Shown here: piece by piece, positions 1 to 8,521 of the stretch | Position numbering within the stretch: position 1 is the first letter of the stretch | How the letters are laid out: every line of letters begins with the position of its first letter | Source: Nocardioides glacieisoli | GTDB lineage: Bacteria > Actinomycetota > Actinomycetes > Propionibacteriales > Nocardioidaceae | Assembly (NCBI RefSeq): GCF_004137245.1 | Contig: NZ_SDWS01000006.1 | Span: 62,001 to 126,000, forward strand | Direction: 5' to 3' | DNA: 64,000 nucleotides | The notes under the pieces: model-generated | The model's input: the letters and a program-made list of their open reading frames with translations, nothing else | Databases searched by the model: none | Told to the model about the DNA's origin: nothing | Position numbers and translations under genes: made by a program

Positions 1-807
1 GGACCCCGCGGTTCCGAGCCGGGCCCGGCGGATGAGTCGACGGCCACGTCCACACCGACCGAGCCGAACCCGGCCACGTCGCGTGCCGTGCCCGTCTACT
101 TTGTCGGCGACACCCCGTCGGGGCCGCGGCTCTACCGCGAGTTCCAGCGGGGCACCGGCCCGATGTCGGCGGAGACCTTCGCCCTCGACGCGGCACTGAG
201 CGGCACGTCGCAGGATCCCGACTATCGCTCCCTGTGGCCTGCGGGTGCCGTGTCCGGCGCGTACGAGATGCACGAGGAGCTCATCACCGTGACGCTCGAG
301 GGAGACCTGCACGACCGGCCGGCGGGGATGACCGAGGCCGAGGCCTGGCTGGCGATCGAGCAGGTCGTCCGCACCGCGCAGGGCTCGTTCGGCCAGGGCC
401 GGATCCCTGTCCAGCTGCTGCTCAACGACGCCCGCACCGACCAGGTCCTCGGCGTGCCGACCTCCGAGCCGCTGGCGGCAGGGTCAGACCTCGAGGTGCT
501 GGCCCACGTCTCCCTGTCCGAGCCGTCGGAGGGGCGGACGATCCGCGTGGGGAGGGCTCTCACCATCGCCGGCGTCGGCCTCAGCGAGGACGATCGCATC
601 TCGGTCCGGGTCAAGCTGCGGGAGGGCACCCCCGTGCTGCGCGACGTGAAGTTCGACCTCGACCCGGCCGACTCCACGCTCTCACCCTTCAACGTGGACC
701 TCTACCTCGGCGACATCCAGCCGGGCGTCTACGACGTCGTCGTCTCCGTGACCAACCCCGACGGGACGTTCGACACCGACACCCGGCGGATCACGGTCGT
801 CGACTGA
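1..807 (+). CDS. GerMN-domain lipoprotein-like protein with Ig-like C-terminal domain (5' truncated by window)
   Basis: The frame is open from base 1 to the stop at 805-807, so the gene starts before the window; the GTG at 88 is only the first visible start codon. The first 30 visible residues are a Pro/Thr/Ser-rich linker, as expected behind a lipoprotein signal. The next part (PVYFVGDTPSGPRLYREF, then EAWLAIEQVV) resembles the GerMN domain found in secreted actinobacterial lipoproteins. The last ~90 residues (LEVLAHVSLSEP to TRRITVVD) look like the Gmad2 immunoglobulin-like domain that often follows GerMN. The family is extracytoplasmic and its molecular role is poorly known. The end of the protein is certain; the N-terminus and signal peptide cannot be seen. 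Confidence 0.75.
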   Translation, partial: GPRGSEPGPADESTATSTPTEPNPATSRAVPVYFVGDTPSGPRLYREFQRGTGPMSAETFALDAALSGTSQDPDYRSLWPAGAVSGAYEMHEELITVTLEGDLHDRPAGMTEAEAWLAIEQVVRTAQGSFGQGRIPVQLLLNDARTDQVLGVPTSEPLAAGSDLEVLAHVSLSEPSEGRTIRVGRALTIAGVGLSEDDRISVRVKLREGTPVLRDVKFDLDPADSTLSPFNVDLYLGDIQPGVYDVVVSVTNPDGTFDTDTRRITVVD

Positions 808-819
808 CCCGCTCCTCGG

Positions 820-906
820 TGGTTGAGGTGCGAGCGCAGCGAGCCTCGAAACCACGGCCGGCACTGGTTTCGAGGCTCGTCGCTGGCGCTCCTCGCACCT
901 CAACCA
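820..906. repeat. Long imperfect inverted repeat in intergenic space (REP-like palindrome)
   Basis: Left arm 820-854 and right arm 865-906 are reverse complements apart from about 7 extra bases in the right arm. Both carry the signature GGTTGAGGTGCGAG / CCTCGAAACCA. The two flanking genes converge here, so the hairpin may act as a two-way terminator. From memory, closely similar palindromes are scattered through Nocardioides-type genomes; that is recollection and was not searched. Confidence 0.75.
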
Positions 907-915
907 GCGAAGTAG

Positions 916-1656
916 TCAGCGCCAGCGGTCGGTGCGCGAGAGCAGCGCGGCGACGGCGACGACGCCTGCGGTCGACGTGCGCAGCACCTCGGCGCCCAGT
1001 CGTACGCTCCGCGCTCCCCCAGCCGTGAGGGCCTCGAGCTCCGCGGGCGAGATCCCGCCCTCGGGGCCGACGACCACGACGATCCGGCCGGAGGTCGGCA
1101 CGTCGACCGCGCTGAGCGGGTCGGTGGCGTCCTCGTGCAGCACGACCGCGAGGTCGGCCGCCTCGACGAGCGGTGCGAGGTCGGCGGTCGAGGCCAGGGT
1201 CGTGACGGTCGGCAGCCACGACCGGCGCGACTGCTTCGCCGCCTCGCGCGCGGTGGCCTGCCACTTCGCGTGCGACTTCGTGGCGCGCTCGCCCTTCCAG
1301 ACCGCCACCGAGCGCGACGCTGCCCACGGCACGATGCGGTCGACGCCGACCTCGGTCAGCACCTCGACCGCGAGCTCGCCGCGGTCGCCCTTGGGCAGGG
1401 CCTGGACGACGGTGATCGCCGGTGCGGGACGGTCGTCGTGCGTCACCGACTCGACGGTGACGGTGAAGACGCGCTTGCCGGTCGACGCGACCGAGCCGGT
1501 GACGGAGGTCCCGAGCCCGTCGGTCAGCACGACCTGCTCGCCCTCGCGCAGCCGGCGTACGGCGACCGCGTGGTGCGCCTCGTCGCCGGTGACCTCCACG
1601 ACCGAGCCGGGCGCGACGCCGGCCAGGGACTCGACGAGGTGGACCGGCAAGGACAT
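916..1656 (-). CDS. rsmE: 16S rRNA (uracil-1498-N3)-methyltransferase RsmE
   Basis: This 246-residue protein is a SPOUT-class methyltransferase that methylates N3 of U1498 in 16S rRNA, using S-adenosylmethionine in the cytoplasm. The N-terminal PUA-like part (about 1-75) contains GDEAHHAVAVRRLREG. The C-terminal knot carries the family motifs GPEGG (197-201) and LGAEVLRTSTA (about 220-230), which form the cofactor pocket. Length is normal. It starts 3 nt after the dnaJ stop, so it is the third gene of the hrcA-dnaJ-rsmE operon, an arrangement common in actinobacteria. It should share heat-shock control through the CIRCE element upstream of hrcA. Confidence 0.95.
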   Translation of the reverse strand: MSLPVHLVESLAGVAPGSVVEVTGDEAHHAVAVRRLREGEQVVLTDGLGTSVTGSVASTGKRVFTVTVESVTHDDRPAPAITVVQALPKGDRGELAVEVLTEVGVDRIVPWAASRSVAVWKGERATKSHAKWQATAREAAKQSRRSWLPTVTTLASTADLAPLVEAADLAVVLHEDATDPLSAVDVPTSGRIVVVVGPEGGISPAELEALTAGGARSVRLGAEVLRTSTAGVVAVAALLSRTDRWR

Positions 1657-1659
1657 GGC

Positions 1660-2835
1660 TCAGCCCTGGAAGGCGTCGCGGAGCCGGCCGAACATCCCCC
1701 TGGTCGGTGCCTCGTTCTGGCCGTCCGGCGACTCCTCGCCGCGGATCGCGGCCAGCTCGCGGAGGAGCTCCTCCTGGCGCGGGTCGAGCCGCGTCGGGGT
1801 GTCGACCTTGATGCTGACCACGAGGTCGCCACGACCACCGCGGAGGCTCGGCACGCCGAAGCCGCGCTTCACCTGCTCGCTGCCCGACTGGGTGCCGGGA
1901 CGGACCTCGAGGTCGTACGTCGTCACCGGCTTCTCGCCGTCGGGGGTCTCTGCCGACGACGCCAGGTCGGCCTCGAGGAGCGGGAGCGTCAGCTGGGTGC
2001 CCAGCGCGGCGGCCGTCATCGGCAGCGAGACCGTCGTGTGGAGGTCGTTGCCGTGGCGGGTGAAGGTCGGGTGCGGCTCGACGTGGATCTCGACGTAGAG
2101 GTCGCCGGCGGGACCGCCGCCGGGGCCGACCTCGCCCTGGCCGGCGAGCTGCACCCGCGTGCCGTGGTCGACGCCGGCCGGGATCTTGACGGTCAGCGTC
2201 CGACGCGAGCGGACCCGGCCGTCGCCCGAGCACTCGCGGCACGGGTCGGGAATGATCGAACCGTAGCCGCGGCACGCCGCGCATGGGCGGAGCGTGCGGA
2301 TCTCGCCGAGGAACGAGCGCTGCACGACGGCGACCTCGCCCTGGCCGTGGCAGGTCTCGCAGGCGATCGGCGAGGTGCCGGGCGCGGTGCCCTCACCGTG
2401 GCAGGCCTCGCAGGTCAGCGCCGTGTCGACCTTGAGGTCGCGGGTGACGCCGAAGGCCGCGTCGGCCAGCGCGACGTCGAGGCGGACGAGGGCGTCCTGG
2501 CCGCGACGGGCCCGCGAGCGGGGACCGCGCGAGGCGCCGCCGGCGGCCGCACCGCCGCCGAAGAACGCGTCCATGATGTCGGTGAACGAGAAGCCCTGGC
2601 CGGCACCGCCGAAGCCCTGGCTGAAGGCGTCGCCGCCCCGGTCGTACGCCGCTCGCTTCTGCGGGTCGCTGAGCACCTCGTAGGCGCGCGAGACGTCCTT
2701 GAAGCGCTCCTGCGTGTCCGGATCCGGGTTGACGTCGGGGTGCAGCTGGCGGGCCAGCTTGCGGTAGGCCTTCTTGACGTCGTCGGCGCTCGCATCGCGG
2801 GAGACGCCGAGGATCTCGTAGGGGTCCTGGGTCAC
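1660..2835 (-). CDS. dnaJ: Chaperone protein DnaJ (type I, four zinc repeats)
   Basis: DnaJ is the Hsp40 co-chaperone that stimulates the DnaK ATPase and hands it unfolded substrates. The J domain is at residues 1-70 with HPD at 32-34. A Gly/Phe-rich linker follows ([11 protein letters not shown]), then a zinc domain with four CxxCxGxG-type repeats ([32 protein letters not shown]), then the substrate-binding C-terminal domains. The length of 391 residues is typical. The GTG start overlaps the hrcA stop by 4 nt (GTGA), so translation is coupled. This copy sits with hrcA rather than with dnaK-grpE; actinobacteria usually have a second DnaJ in the dnaK operon. Confidence 0.96.
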   Translation of the reverse strand: MTQDPYEILGVSRDASADDVKKAYRKLARQLHPDVNPDPDTQERFKDVSRAYEVLSDPQKRAAYDRGGDAFSQGFGGAGQGFSFTDIMDAFFGGGAAAGGASRGPRSRARRGQDALVRLDVALADAAFGVTRDLKVDTALTCEACHGEGTAPGTSPIACETCHGQGEVAVVQRSFLGEIRTLRPCAACRGYGSIIPDPCRECSGDGRVRSRRTLTVKIPAGVDHGTRVQLAGQGEVGPGGGPAGDLYVEIHVEPHPTFTRHGNDLHTTVSLPMTAAALGTQLTLPLLEADLASSAETPDGEKPVTTYDLEVRPGTQSGSEQVKRGFGVPSLRGGRGDLVVSIKVDTPTRLDPRQEELLRELAAIRGEESPDGQNEAPTRGMFGRLRDAFQG

Positions 2836-3854
2836 TGGTTTCCTTCATCGAGGATCCGGGAGACGTAGCGCGCGACGGCGCGTACGGCAGCCATGGATCC
2901 GGGGTAGTCCATGCGGGTCGGTCCGACCACGCCGAGCGAGCCGAGGTGCAGCTCCTGCGGTCCGTAGCCGGTGGCCACGACGCTGTTAGAGGCGAGCTCG
3001 GAGTAGGGGCCCTCGTGCCCGATGCGCACCGTGACGGCGTCGACGCCCGACTCCCCCAGCAGCTTGAGCAGCACGACGTGCTCCTCCAGCGCCTCGAGGA
3101 GGGGGCGCACGGCGGTGTCGAAGTCGCCGTAGCGCGCGAGGTTGGCGGTGCCGCTCACGGCGACGCGCTCGTCGCTGCGGTGGTCGGACATCGCCTCGGC
3201 CAGCACGGTCACGACCGCGCGGGTGGTCTCGCCCTGCTCGGGGCGTACGACGTCGGGCAGGTCAGCGAGCGCGGCCGCGGCGGCGGCGATCTGGACGCCG
3301 GCCGTGGCGCGGTTGACCGCGACCCGGAGCTCGGCGAGGTCGGCCTCGGCGAGCGCCGACTCGAGCTCGACGAGGCGCTGCTCGACCCGGCCGGTGCTGA
3401 GGATCAGGATCAGCATCACCCGCGTGGGCGTGAGGGCGACGAGCTCGACGTGGCGGACCGTCGAACGGGACAGCGTGGGGTACTGGACGATCGCCACCTG
3501 GCGGGTCAACTGGCTGAGCAGCCGGACCGACTTCTGCACGACGTCGTCGAGGTCGACGGCGCCGTCGAGGAGGGTCGAGATCGCGCGGCGCTCCGCCGTG
3601 CTCATCGGCTTGAGGGTGGCGAGCTTGTCGACGAAGAGCCGGTAGCCCTTGTCGGTCGGCACCCGCCCGGCGCTGGTGTGGGGCTGGTGGATGTAGCCCT
3701 CCTCCTCCAGCGCCGCCATGTCGTTGCGGACGGTGGCCGGCGAGACACCGAGGCCGTGCCGCTCCACGAGCGCCTTGGAGCCGACGGGCTCCTCGGTCGC
3801 GACGTAGTCCTCCACGATCGCGCGCAGCACGTCGAGCTTGCGGTCGTCGACCAT
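2832..3854 (-). CDS. hrcA: Heat-inducible transcription repressor HrcA
   Basis: HrcA is the repressor that binds CIRCE operators of class I heat-shock genes. The 340 residues start with a winged helix ([20 protein letters not shown], then [20 protein letters not shown] with [14 protein letters not shown]), followed by the GAF-like dimerisation domain. The open frame extends further upstream, but the ATG at 3854 is preferred: AAGGAGGG lies just before it, and the longer frame would run through the operator. The gene is first in the hrcA-dnaJ-rsmE operon and, with the operator just upstream, is expected to repress itself. Confidence 0.96.
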   Translation of the reverse strand: MVDDRKLDVLRAIVEDYVATEEPVGSKALVERHGLGVSPATVRNDMAALEEEGYIHQPHTSAGRVPTDKGYRLFVDKLATLKPMSTAERRAISTLLDGAVDLDDVVQKSVRLLSQLTRQVAIVQYPTLSRSTVRHVELVALTPTRVMLILILSTGRVEQRLVELESALAEADLAELRVAVNRATAGVQIAAAAAALADLPDVVRPEQGETTRAVVTVLAEAMSDHRSDERVAVSGTANLARYGDFDTAVRPLLEALEEHVVLLKLLGESGVDAVTVRIGHEGPYSELASNSVVATGYGPQELHLGSLGVVGPTRMDYPGSMAAVRAVARYVSRILDEGNQ

Positions 3855-3879
3855 GGGAACCCTCCTTGCTCGCGATCGC

Positions 3880-3904
3880 TGGCACTCGTGTGATCGGAGT
3901 GCCA
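3880..3904. promoter_or_regulatory. CIRCE operator (HrcA binding site)
   Basis: The site reads TGGCACTC-N9-GAGTGCCA: 8-bp perfect arms and a 9-base spacer, matching the CIRCE consensus TTAGCACTC-N9-GAGTGCTAA except for the outermost bases. It lies 25 bp upstream of the hrcA start, as expected for autoregulation, and also 30 bp upstream of the divergent MBL-fold gene. Confidence 0.93.
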
Positions 3905-3934
3905 ACTCTACAAGCAGCCCGTAGGGTCCGACGC

Positions 3935-4798
3935 ATGCCCGACACCAGCTCCCGGTTCACCGAGGTCGCGCCGCGGGTCTGGGTGGCCCACTACGACTGG
4001 ATGCACGTCAACATCACCCTGGTCGGCGGCTCCGACGGGCTGCTGATGGTCGACACGCACGGCTCGGCCGAGGCCGCACGCGTCGTGGCGGACGACGTAC
4101 GACGACTGGGCGCAGGCCCGCTCACCGGGCTGGTCAACACCCACGAGCACTGGGACCACCACTTCGGCAACGCGACGATGGTCGAGCAGTTCGGCGAGAT
4201 GCCCATTCACGCCACCGAGTGGGCGCGCGACCACATCGAGGCCTCCGCCGGCCGCACCTTCGAGCACTACGAGCAGGCCACCGACCACCCCCGTCGCGAG
4301 GAGATCCTGGCCACGACGCTCCACCTGCCGACCCACCCCTTCTCCTCGGCCGTCCAGCTCGACCTCGGCGACCGCGCGGTCGAGCTGATCCACCCCGGCC
4401 GCGGGCACACCTCGGGCGACCTCGTCGTGAGGATTCCCGACGCCGACGTGCTGCTCGGTGGCGACCTCGTCGAGGAGTCGGACCCGCCGTTCATCGGTGA
4501 CGACTCGTGGCCGCTCGAGTGGCCCACGACCCTCGACCTGGTGATCAGCCTGATGACCGACGCGACCGTCGTGGTCCCGGGCCACGGGCAGGTCGTCGAC
4601 AAGGACTTCGTGCAGGCCCAGCGGGTCGAGCTGGGCGTGATCGCCGAGACCATCCGCGACCTCGCCTCCCGCGGCGTGCCCCAGTCGCAGGCCCTGGCCG
4701 AGGGTGAGTGGCCGTGGGACCGCGCCCTGCTGGAGAGCGCCGTACGCCTCGGCTACGAGCACCTCCCGCGCAGCCAGAAGCGGTTGCCCCTCATCTGA
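3935..4798 (+). CDS. MBL-fold metallo-hydrolase
   Basis: This is a 287-residue metallo-beta-lactamase-fold enzyme. It has the metal-binding HxHxDH motif ([11 protein letters not shown]70, H72, D74, H75), a later [10 protein letters not shown] with the third-shell histidine, GGDLVEE with the bridging acid, and VVPGHG. It resembles the broad class of cytoplasmic hydrolases with two metal ions (glyoxalase II or lactonase-like, SoxH/quinoprotein-relay-like). The substrate cannot be named. ATG 3935 is chosen because TAGGGT at 3922-3927 sits 7 nt upstream, giving a leaderless mRNA; the longer frame back to 3866 would cross the CIRCE site. It is divergent from hrcA and may feel HrcA binding. Confidence 0.85.
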   Translation: MPDTSSRFTEVAPRVWVAHYDWMHVNITLVGGSDGLLMVDTHGSAEAARVVADDVRRLGAGPLTGLVNTHEHWDHHFGNATMVEQFGEMPIHATEWARDHIEASAGRTFEHYEQATDHPRREEILATTLHLPTHPFSSAVQLDLGDRAVELIHPGRGHTSGDLVVRIPDADVLLGGDLVEESDPPFIGDDSWPLEWPTTLDLVISLMTDATVVVPGHGQVVDKDFVQAQRVELGVIAETIRDLASRGVPQSQALAEGEWPWDRALLESAVRLGYEHLPRSQKRLPLI

Positions 4799-4812
4799 AC
4801 GAGCACCATGAG

Positions 4813-4831
4813 TTAGGGTTGCCTTACCTAA
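4813..4831. promoter_or_regulatory. DtxR/IdeR-type iron box
   Basis: TTAGGGTTGCCTTACCTAA matches the 19-bp IdeR/DtxR consensus TTAGGTTAGSCTAACCTAA at 16 of 19 positions, with both outer TTAGG/CCTAA half-sites intact. It ends 13 bp before the start codon at 4845 and just before the GGAGG ribosome-binding site, where a repressor bound with Fe2+ would block transcription. This predicts that the downstream gene is induced when iron is scarce. Confidence 0.8.
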
Positions 4832-4844
4832 CCATGGAGGATGC

Positions 4845-5528
4845 ATGATCCCCGTCGACGCGGCCCGATACGCCCGCAGCGTGCTGTCCTGCCCCGAGGC
4901 GATCACCCTGCGGGTGAGCAGCCAGGCCCGGACGCTGGACGACGAGGACTACGAGGTCACGTGCGACGTCCACGGCTCCCCGGTGTTCAGCGCCTCCGAC
5001 ACGTCCGCCCTGCTCACGGCGACCCGCAGCGGCGCGACGGGGGTGGTCGAGGTGACCAGCGCGCTCGCGACCGCGGCCTCCGGAGGACGCCGGCTCGAGC
5101 TCTACCTGCAGGGTGCGCTGGTCCGGCGCGGCACCGGCTGCACCTGCTGCGGCGACCCGCGGTCGCTCGTCGCGCTCGAACCGTCACGGGTGACGCTCTT
5201 CTGTGACGACCGACCGGTGACCGTCGAGGTGGCGAGGTACCGCGACCGCGAGCACGTGCTCAACCCCGGCTACCTCCAGCGCACGGCGGAGCACGCCAGC
5301 GACGCGCACGAGCAGGAGCTGCGCACGGCCCTCACCGCCACGCTGGGCCTTCCGCTCCAGACCCTGCTCGCGGCCAGCCTGGTGCGGATCGACCCGTCGG
5401 GGGTCGACGTGTCCTGGCTCGACGACGCCGGCGCCCACGTGCAGCGGCTCGACTTCCTCCGCACGGCCTCCTCGCCCGAGGAGCTCGGCGCTGCCCTGCG
5501 GTCCCACCTGCACGCGGGCCTCTGCTGA
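4845..5528 (+). CDS. DUF2470-like (HugZ-related) protein, predicted iron-regulated
   Basis: The 227 residues have no clear catalytic motif. The C-terminal 80 or so (GYLQRTAEHASDAHEQELRTAL to RSHLHAGL) resemble the DUF2470 helical-and-sheet domain that forms the tail of HugZ-type haem oxygenases and related FMN-barrel proteins. The N-terminal 130 residues are shorter and more diverged than a full split barrel. A cysteine cluster CTCC lies at C99, C101 and C102. A strong iron box sits directly upstream and GGAGG precedes the ATG. Actinobacterial DUF2470 proteins are often linked to iron or haem uptake, which agrees with this control. A role in haem handling is inference; the family call is moderate. 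Confidence 0.65.
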   Translation: MIPVDAARYARSVLSCPEAITLRVSSQARTLDDEDYEVTCDVHGSPVFSASDTSALLTATRSGATGVVEVTSALATAASGGRRLELYLQGALVRRGTGCTCCGDPRSLVALEPSRVTLFCDDRPVTVEVARYRDREHVLNPGYLQRTAEHASDAHEQELRTALTATLGLPLQTLLAASLVRIDPSGVDVSWLDDAGAHVQRLDFLRTASSPEELGAALRSHLHAGLC

Positions 5529-5581
5529 GCCACACCCGGAGGGGGCTGGACGCCCCTTGCGGGGGTCGGTAGGACTGGTGC

Positions 5582-5929
5582 ATGAGCGAGAACCCCCAGG
5601 ATCCAGACAGCCAGTCGACCGACACCCCGACGTCCTCCAGCACCACCAGCGAGGCCGACGCCGACCACTCCGGTGGCACGCAGTCCCCCGACGAGGCGAC
5701 GCTCGGCGGGATCTCCGACGACCAGCTGCCCGAGGACCTCCAGCCGGGCGAGGACAACCCGCTGGCCGAGCCCCTCGACCCGGACGCGGAGGAGACCAAG
5801 GACCGCGACGAGCTCGAGATGGACGCGACCCAGGAGGACCTGGGGAACCCGCCGGTCGAGTCGTCGAGCGACTCGGACGAGGACGTCGACGACGAGTCTG
5901 ACCAGTCCGACGGACCTCCCGCCGGCTGA
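5582..5929 (+). CDS. Small highly acidic, probably disordered protein
   Basis: The 115 residues consist largely of Asp, Glu, Ser, Thr and Pro, with no hydrophobic core, membrane segment or Cys. The tail (SSSDSDEDVDDESDQSDGPP) is almost purely acid plus serine. Codon use and third-position GC are normal for the region, so it appears to be a real gene. A TAGGAC box lies at 5570-5575, 6 nt upstream of the ATG, and may be an imperfect leaderless promoter. Function unknown. Similar short acidic proteins recur in actinobacteria; no partner is suggested by the neighbours. Confidence 0.6.
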   Translation: MSENPQDPDSQSTDTPTSSSTTSEADADHSGGTQSPDEATLGGISDDQLPEDLQPGEDNPLAEPLDPDAEETKDRDELEMDATQEDLGNPPVESSSDSDEDVDDESDQSDGPPAG

Positions 5930-5935
5930 CCCGCG

Positions 5936-6253
5936 TCAGCGCGTCAGGGCGAGGAAGGCGATGAACGCCGCGTAGCCGCCGACGAAGACGAGCACGATGG
6001 CGATCGCGACGAGGAGCTCGTAGGACGGCAGCAGCCGCCCGACGCGGAAGCGGTTCTCGTCGGCGTACTCCTCGTAGTGGTTCGAGGCGTCGTCCCACGA
6101 CTGCCGGGCAGCGGACCGCTCCCAACGGCTCATCGACCGGCCCTGCGGATCCGACCGGTCGCGGCGGTCGAGCTCCTCGGACACGAAGCCGCTGCGACCC
6201 CCGAACGCTTTGCCGATCGCGGACTGCTGGGTGGGTCGTCCAGTGCGCGCCAC
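5936..6253 (-). CDS. Small single-pass membrane protein, hypothetical
   Basis: The 105 residues have a charged, Arg/Ser-rich N-terminal 75 (with SRWERSAARQSWDDASNHYEEYADENRFRVG) and one C-terminal membrane helix (LLVAIAIVLVFVGGYAAFIAFLA). Its tail-anchored shape suggests an inner-membrane protein with its bulk in the cytoplasm. The start is a GTG at 6253 without a convincing ribosome-binding site. It converges on the acidic-protein gene with only 6 nt between the stops. No family recognised. Confidence 0.6.
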   Translation of the reverse strand: MARTGRPTQQSAIGKAFGGRSGFVSEELDRRDRSDPQGRSMSRWERSAARQSWDDASNHYEEYADENRFRVGRLLPSYELLVAIAIVLVFVGGYAAFIAFLALTR

Positions 6254-6362
6254 GGGTCAGCGCCCCTGAGTCGTGGTGCGGTGCGTGGTGTCCTGCATGG
6301 TCGCGCGCGTGGTCACGGCGTGGCCTCCCCCGAGATCGTGTGTGGATCCCTACCGTAGTGCG

Positions 6363-7211
6363 GTGCCTCTCGATCGCTACGGAACCGACGTCCTCTCGGG
6401 TGACTGGAAAGCCCCGCGCAACGGTCGTGCCGTGGAGGTGCCGACCGCGATCGGCATGGTCGTCGAGGAGATCACCACCGACTGGTGCGGCGAGGTCGTC
6501 GCCGTCGACCGCGACATCGACACCCTCACGCTGGAGGACCGCCGCGGCAAGCGGCGTACGTTCCCGCTCGGGCCGGGCTTCCTGCTCGAGGGCAAGCCGG
6601 TGATCCTCACCCGACCGGTCCGCTCGGGCGCACCTGCGGCGCCCACCCGTACGGCGTCGGGGTCGGTCGCCGTGCACGGCGCAAAGGCACGCGTCGCCCG
6701 CGCCAGCCGGATCTTCGTCGAGGGCCGCCACGACGCCGAGCTCGTCGAGAAGGTCTGGGGCGACGACCTGCGGATCGAGGGCGTGGTCGTGGAGTACCTC
6801 GGCGGCGTCGACGACCTCGCCGACCACCTGCGCGACTTCAGGCCCGGCCCGCAGCGGCGCGTCGGCGTCCTCGTCGACCACCTCGTGCCGGGGTCGAAGG
6901 AGGCGCGCATCGCCCAGGGCATCGCCCGCTCCCCCGTCGGCAAGCACGTCCTGGTCGTCGGGCACCCGTTCATCGACGTCTGGCAGGCCGTGAAGCCCGA
7001 GCGGCTCGGCATCGCGCAGTGGCCGGCGGTGCCCAAGGGCATCGACTGGAAGACCGGCACCTGCCAGCAGCTCGGCTGGCCCCACCGCAACCAGGCCGAC
7101 ATCGCCCGCGCATGGAAGCACATCCTCGGCCGGGTGACCTCGTTCGCCGACCTCGAGCCCGCCCTGCTCGGTCGGGTCGAGGAGCTCATCGACTTCACCA
7201 CCGCGCCCTGA
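6363..7211 (+). CDS. DUF3097 family protein
   Basis: The 282 residues match the actinobacterial DUF3097 family in sequence: DRYGTDVLSGDW at the start, then GSVAVHGAKARVARASRIFVEGRHDAELVEKVWGDD split over 100-160, GVLVDHLVPGSKE, GHPFIDVWQAVKP and LEPALLGRVEELIDF near the end. The EGRHDAELV...D...VDHLVPGS arrangement looks like a TOPRIM-type acidic fold, hinting at nucleic-acid metabolism, but no function is established. Start GTG 6363 is chosen because TACCGT (6351-6356) is 6 nt upstream and the family begins with a short M-x-DRYG; the longer frame to 6273 adds an unconserved extension. Confidence 0.85.
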   Translation: MPLDRYGTDVLSGDWKAPRNGRAVEVPTAIGMVVEEITTDWCGEVVAVDRDIDTLTLEDRRGKRRTFPLGPGFLLEGKPVILTRPVRSGAPAAPTRTASGSVAVHGAKARVARASRIFVEGRHDAELVEKVWGDDLRIEGVVVEYLGGVDDLADHLRDFRPGPQRRVGVLVDHLVPGSKEARIAQGIARSPVGKHVLVVGHPFIDVWQAVKPERLGIAQWPAVPKGIDWKTGTCQQLGWPHRNQADIARAWKHILGRVTSFADLEPALLGRVEELIDFTTAP

Positions 7212-7219
7212 CGGGCGCG
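7202..7219. terminator. Short GC hairpin at convergent gene ends
   Basis: CGCGCCC-TGAC-GGGCGCG makes a 7-bp stem with a 4-base loop, overlapping the stop codon of the DUF3097 gene and facing the hemW stop. No U-tract follows, so termination is plausible but not proven. Confidence 0.4.
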
Positions 7220-7224
7220 CTGGT

Positions 7225-8451
7225 TCAGTCGACGAGGTCGCGGACGATCGCGTCCGCGAGGAGCCGCCCACGCAGCGTGAGGACCAGCCGCTCGGCGACG
7301 AGGTCGACGAGGCCGTCCGCGACGAGGCGGGCGATGTGGGAGCGGCCGGGGGCGTCGAGCGCGGTGACCGGCAGCCCCTCGACGAGGCGGATCTCGAGCA
7401 GGATGCGCTCGACCTTCTGGTCGCGGTAGCCGAGGACCTCGCGGGCCAGGGCGGGCGAGACGCCGCGGGCCAGCCGCTCGGCGTAGGCCGCCGGGTGCTT
7501 GACGTTCCACCAGCGCACCCCGCCGACGTGCGAGTGCGCGCCCGGGCCGACGCCCCACCAGTGGCCGCCGGTCCAGTAGAGCTGGTTGTGCCGGCACCAG
7601 TGGTCGGGCGAGGTCGCCCAGTTGGACACCTCGTACCACTCGAGCCCGGCGGCCGAGAAGCGCTCGTCGGCCAGCAGGTACTTGTCGGCCAGGTCGTCCT
7701 CGTCGGGCATCGGCAGCTCGCCGCGCGCGACCTGCCGGCCCATCGCGGTGCCCTCCTCGACGATCAGGGAGTAGGCCGACACGTGGTCGGGCTTGCACGC
7801 CAGCGCCGCCTCGACGGAGGTCTCCCAGTCGGCGACCGACTCGCCGGGCGTGCCGTAGATGAGGTCGAGGCTGACGTCGTCGAAGCCCGCCTGCCGCGCC
7901 CAGTCGACGACGGCAGGGACGCGCATCGGGTCGTGGGTGCGGTCGAGGGTGCGCAGCACGTGGTCGACCGCCGACTGCATGCCGAAGCTGATCCGGTTGA
8001 AGCCGGCGCTCCGCAGCTCCTGCAGGTCCCACGCGGCAACGCTGTCGGGGTTCGCCTCGGTCGTGATCTCGACGTCGTCGGCCAGGCCGAACTCGGCCGC
8101 CGCGCTCGCCAAGACCGCGCCGAGGTCGGACGGCTTCAGCAGCGTCGGCGTACCTCCTCCGAAGAAGATCGTGTCGATCTTGACGTCGCGGTGGCCCAGC
8201 ACGTGGCGGGCGAACCGGATCTCGCGGATCGCCGCCTCGGCGTACGACGACCGGCTGGCGCCGACCTCGTCGCCGAGCTCGTGGGCGGTGTAGGTGTTGA
8301 AGTCGCAGTAGCCGCAGCGCACGCTGCAGAACGGCACGTGCACGTAGAGGCCGAAGGGCCGACGGCCGAACTCGGCCCACGCCTCGTCGGGGAGCAGGCC
8401 GTCCTCGGGCGCGACGTCGCCGTCGGGTTGGGCGGGGGGCACGGTCGTCAT
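7225..8451 (-). CDS. hemW: Radical SAM haem chaperone HemW (coproporphyrinogen III oxidase-like)
   Basis: The 408 residues carry the radical-SAM cluster motif CX3CX2C at C42, C46 and C49 in VHVPFCSVRCGYCDFN, followed by FGGGTPTLL, TTEANPDS and FGMQS, all typical of HemW. Proteins of this group bind a 4Fe-4S cluster and haem and deliver haem to respiratory enzymes. They were long annotated as oxygen-independent coproporphyrinogen oxidase (HemN) but usually lack that activity. In many actinobacteria hemW lies near lepA or hrcA, as it does loosely here. Length is normal. A strong hairpin lies between it and the upstream fadD-like gene. Confidence 0.9.
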   Translation of the reverse strand: MTTVPPAQPDGDVAPEDGLLPDEAWAEFGRRPFGLYVHVPFCSVRCGYCDFNTYTAHELGDEVGASRSSYAEAAIREIRFARHVLGHRDVKIDTIFFGGGTPTLLKPSDLGAVLASAAAEFGLADDVEITTEANPDSVAAWDLQELRSAGFNRISFGMQSAVDHVLRTLDRTHDPMRVPAVVDWARQAGFDDVSLDLIYGTPGESVADWETSVEAALACKPDHVSAYSLIVEEGTAMGRQVARGELPMPDEDDLADKYLLADERFSAAGLEWYEVSNWATSPDHWCRHNQLYWTGGHWWGVGPGAHSHVGGVRWWNVKHPAAYAERLARGVSPALAREVLGYRDQKVERILLEIRLVEGLPVTALDAPGRSHIARLVADGLVDLVAERLVLTLRGRLLADAIVRDLVD

Positions 8452-8470
8452 CCAACCACGCAGACGCGCA

Positions 8471-8502
8471 GCGGGGGCCGGTGGTCACCCACCGGCCCCC
8501 GC
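8471..8502. terminator. Strong hairpin terminator behind the acyl-CoA ligase gene
   Basis: Two perfect 14-bp arms, GCGGGGGCCGGTGG at 8471-8484 and its complement at 8489-8502, enclose a 4-base loop. It lies between the acyl-CoA ligase stop (8522) and the hemW start (8451) on the minus strand, so it should separate the two transcripts. No U-tract is visible. Confidence 0.7.
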
Positions 8503-8521
8503 GCGTGTCGTACGTGGTGCG

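Noticed and set aside
3866..3934. Upstream extension of the MBL-fold protein
   Set aside because: It crosses the CIRCE operator, and a leaderless -10 box points to 3935.
5542..5556. Hairpin after the DUF2470-like gene (GGGGC/GCCCC)
   Set aside because: Only 5 bp with no U-tract; easily found by chance at this GC content.
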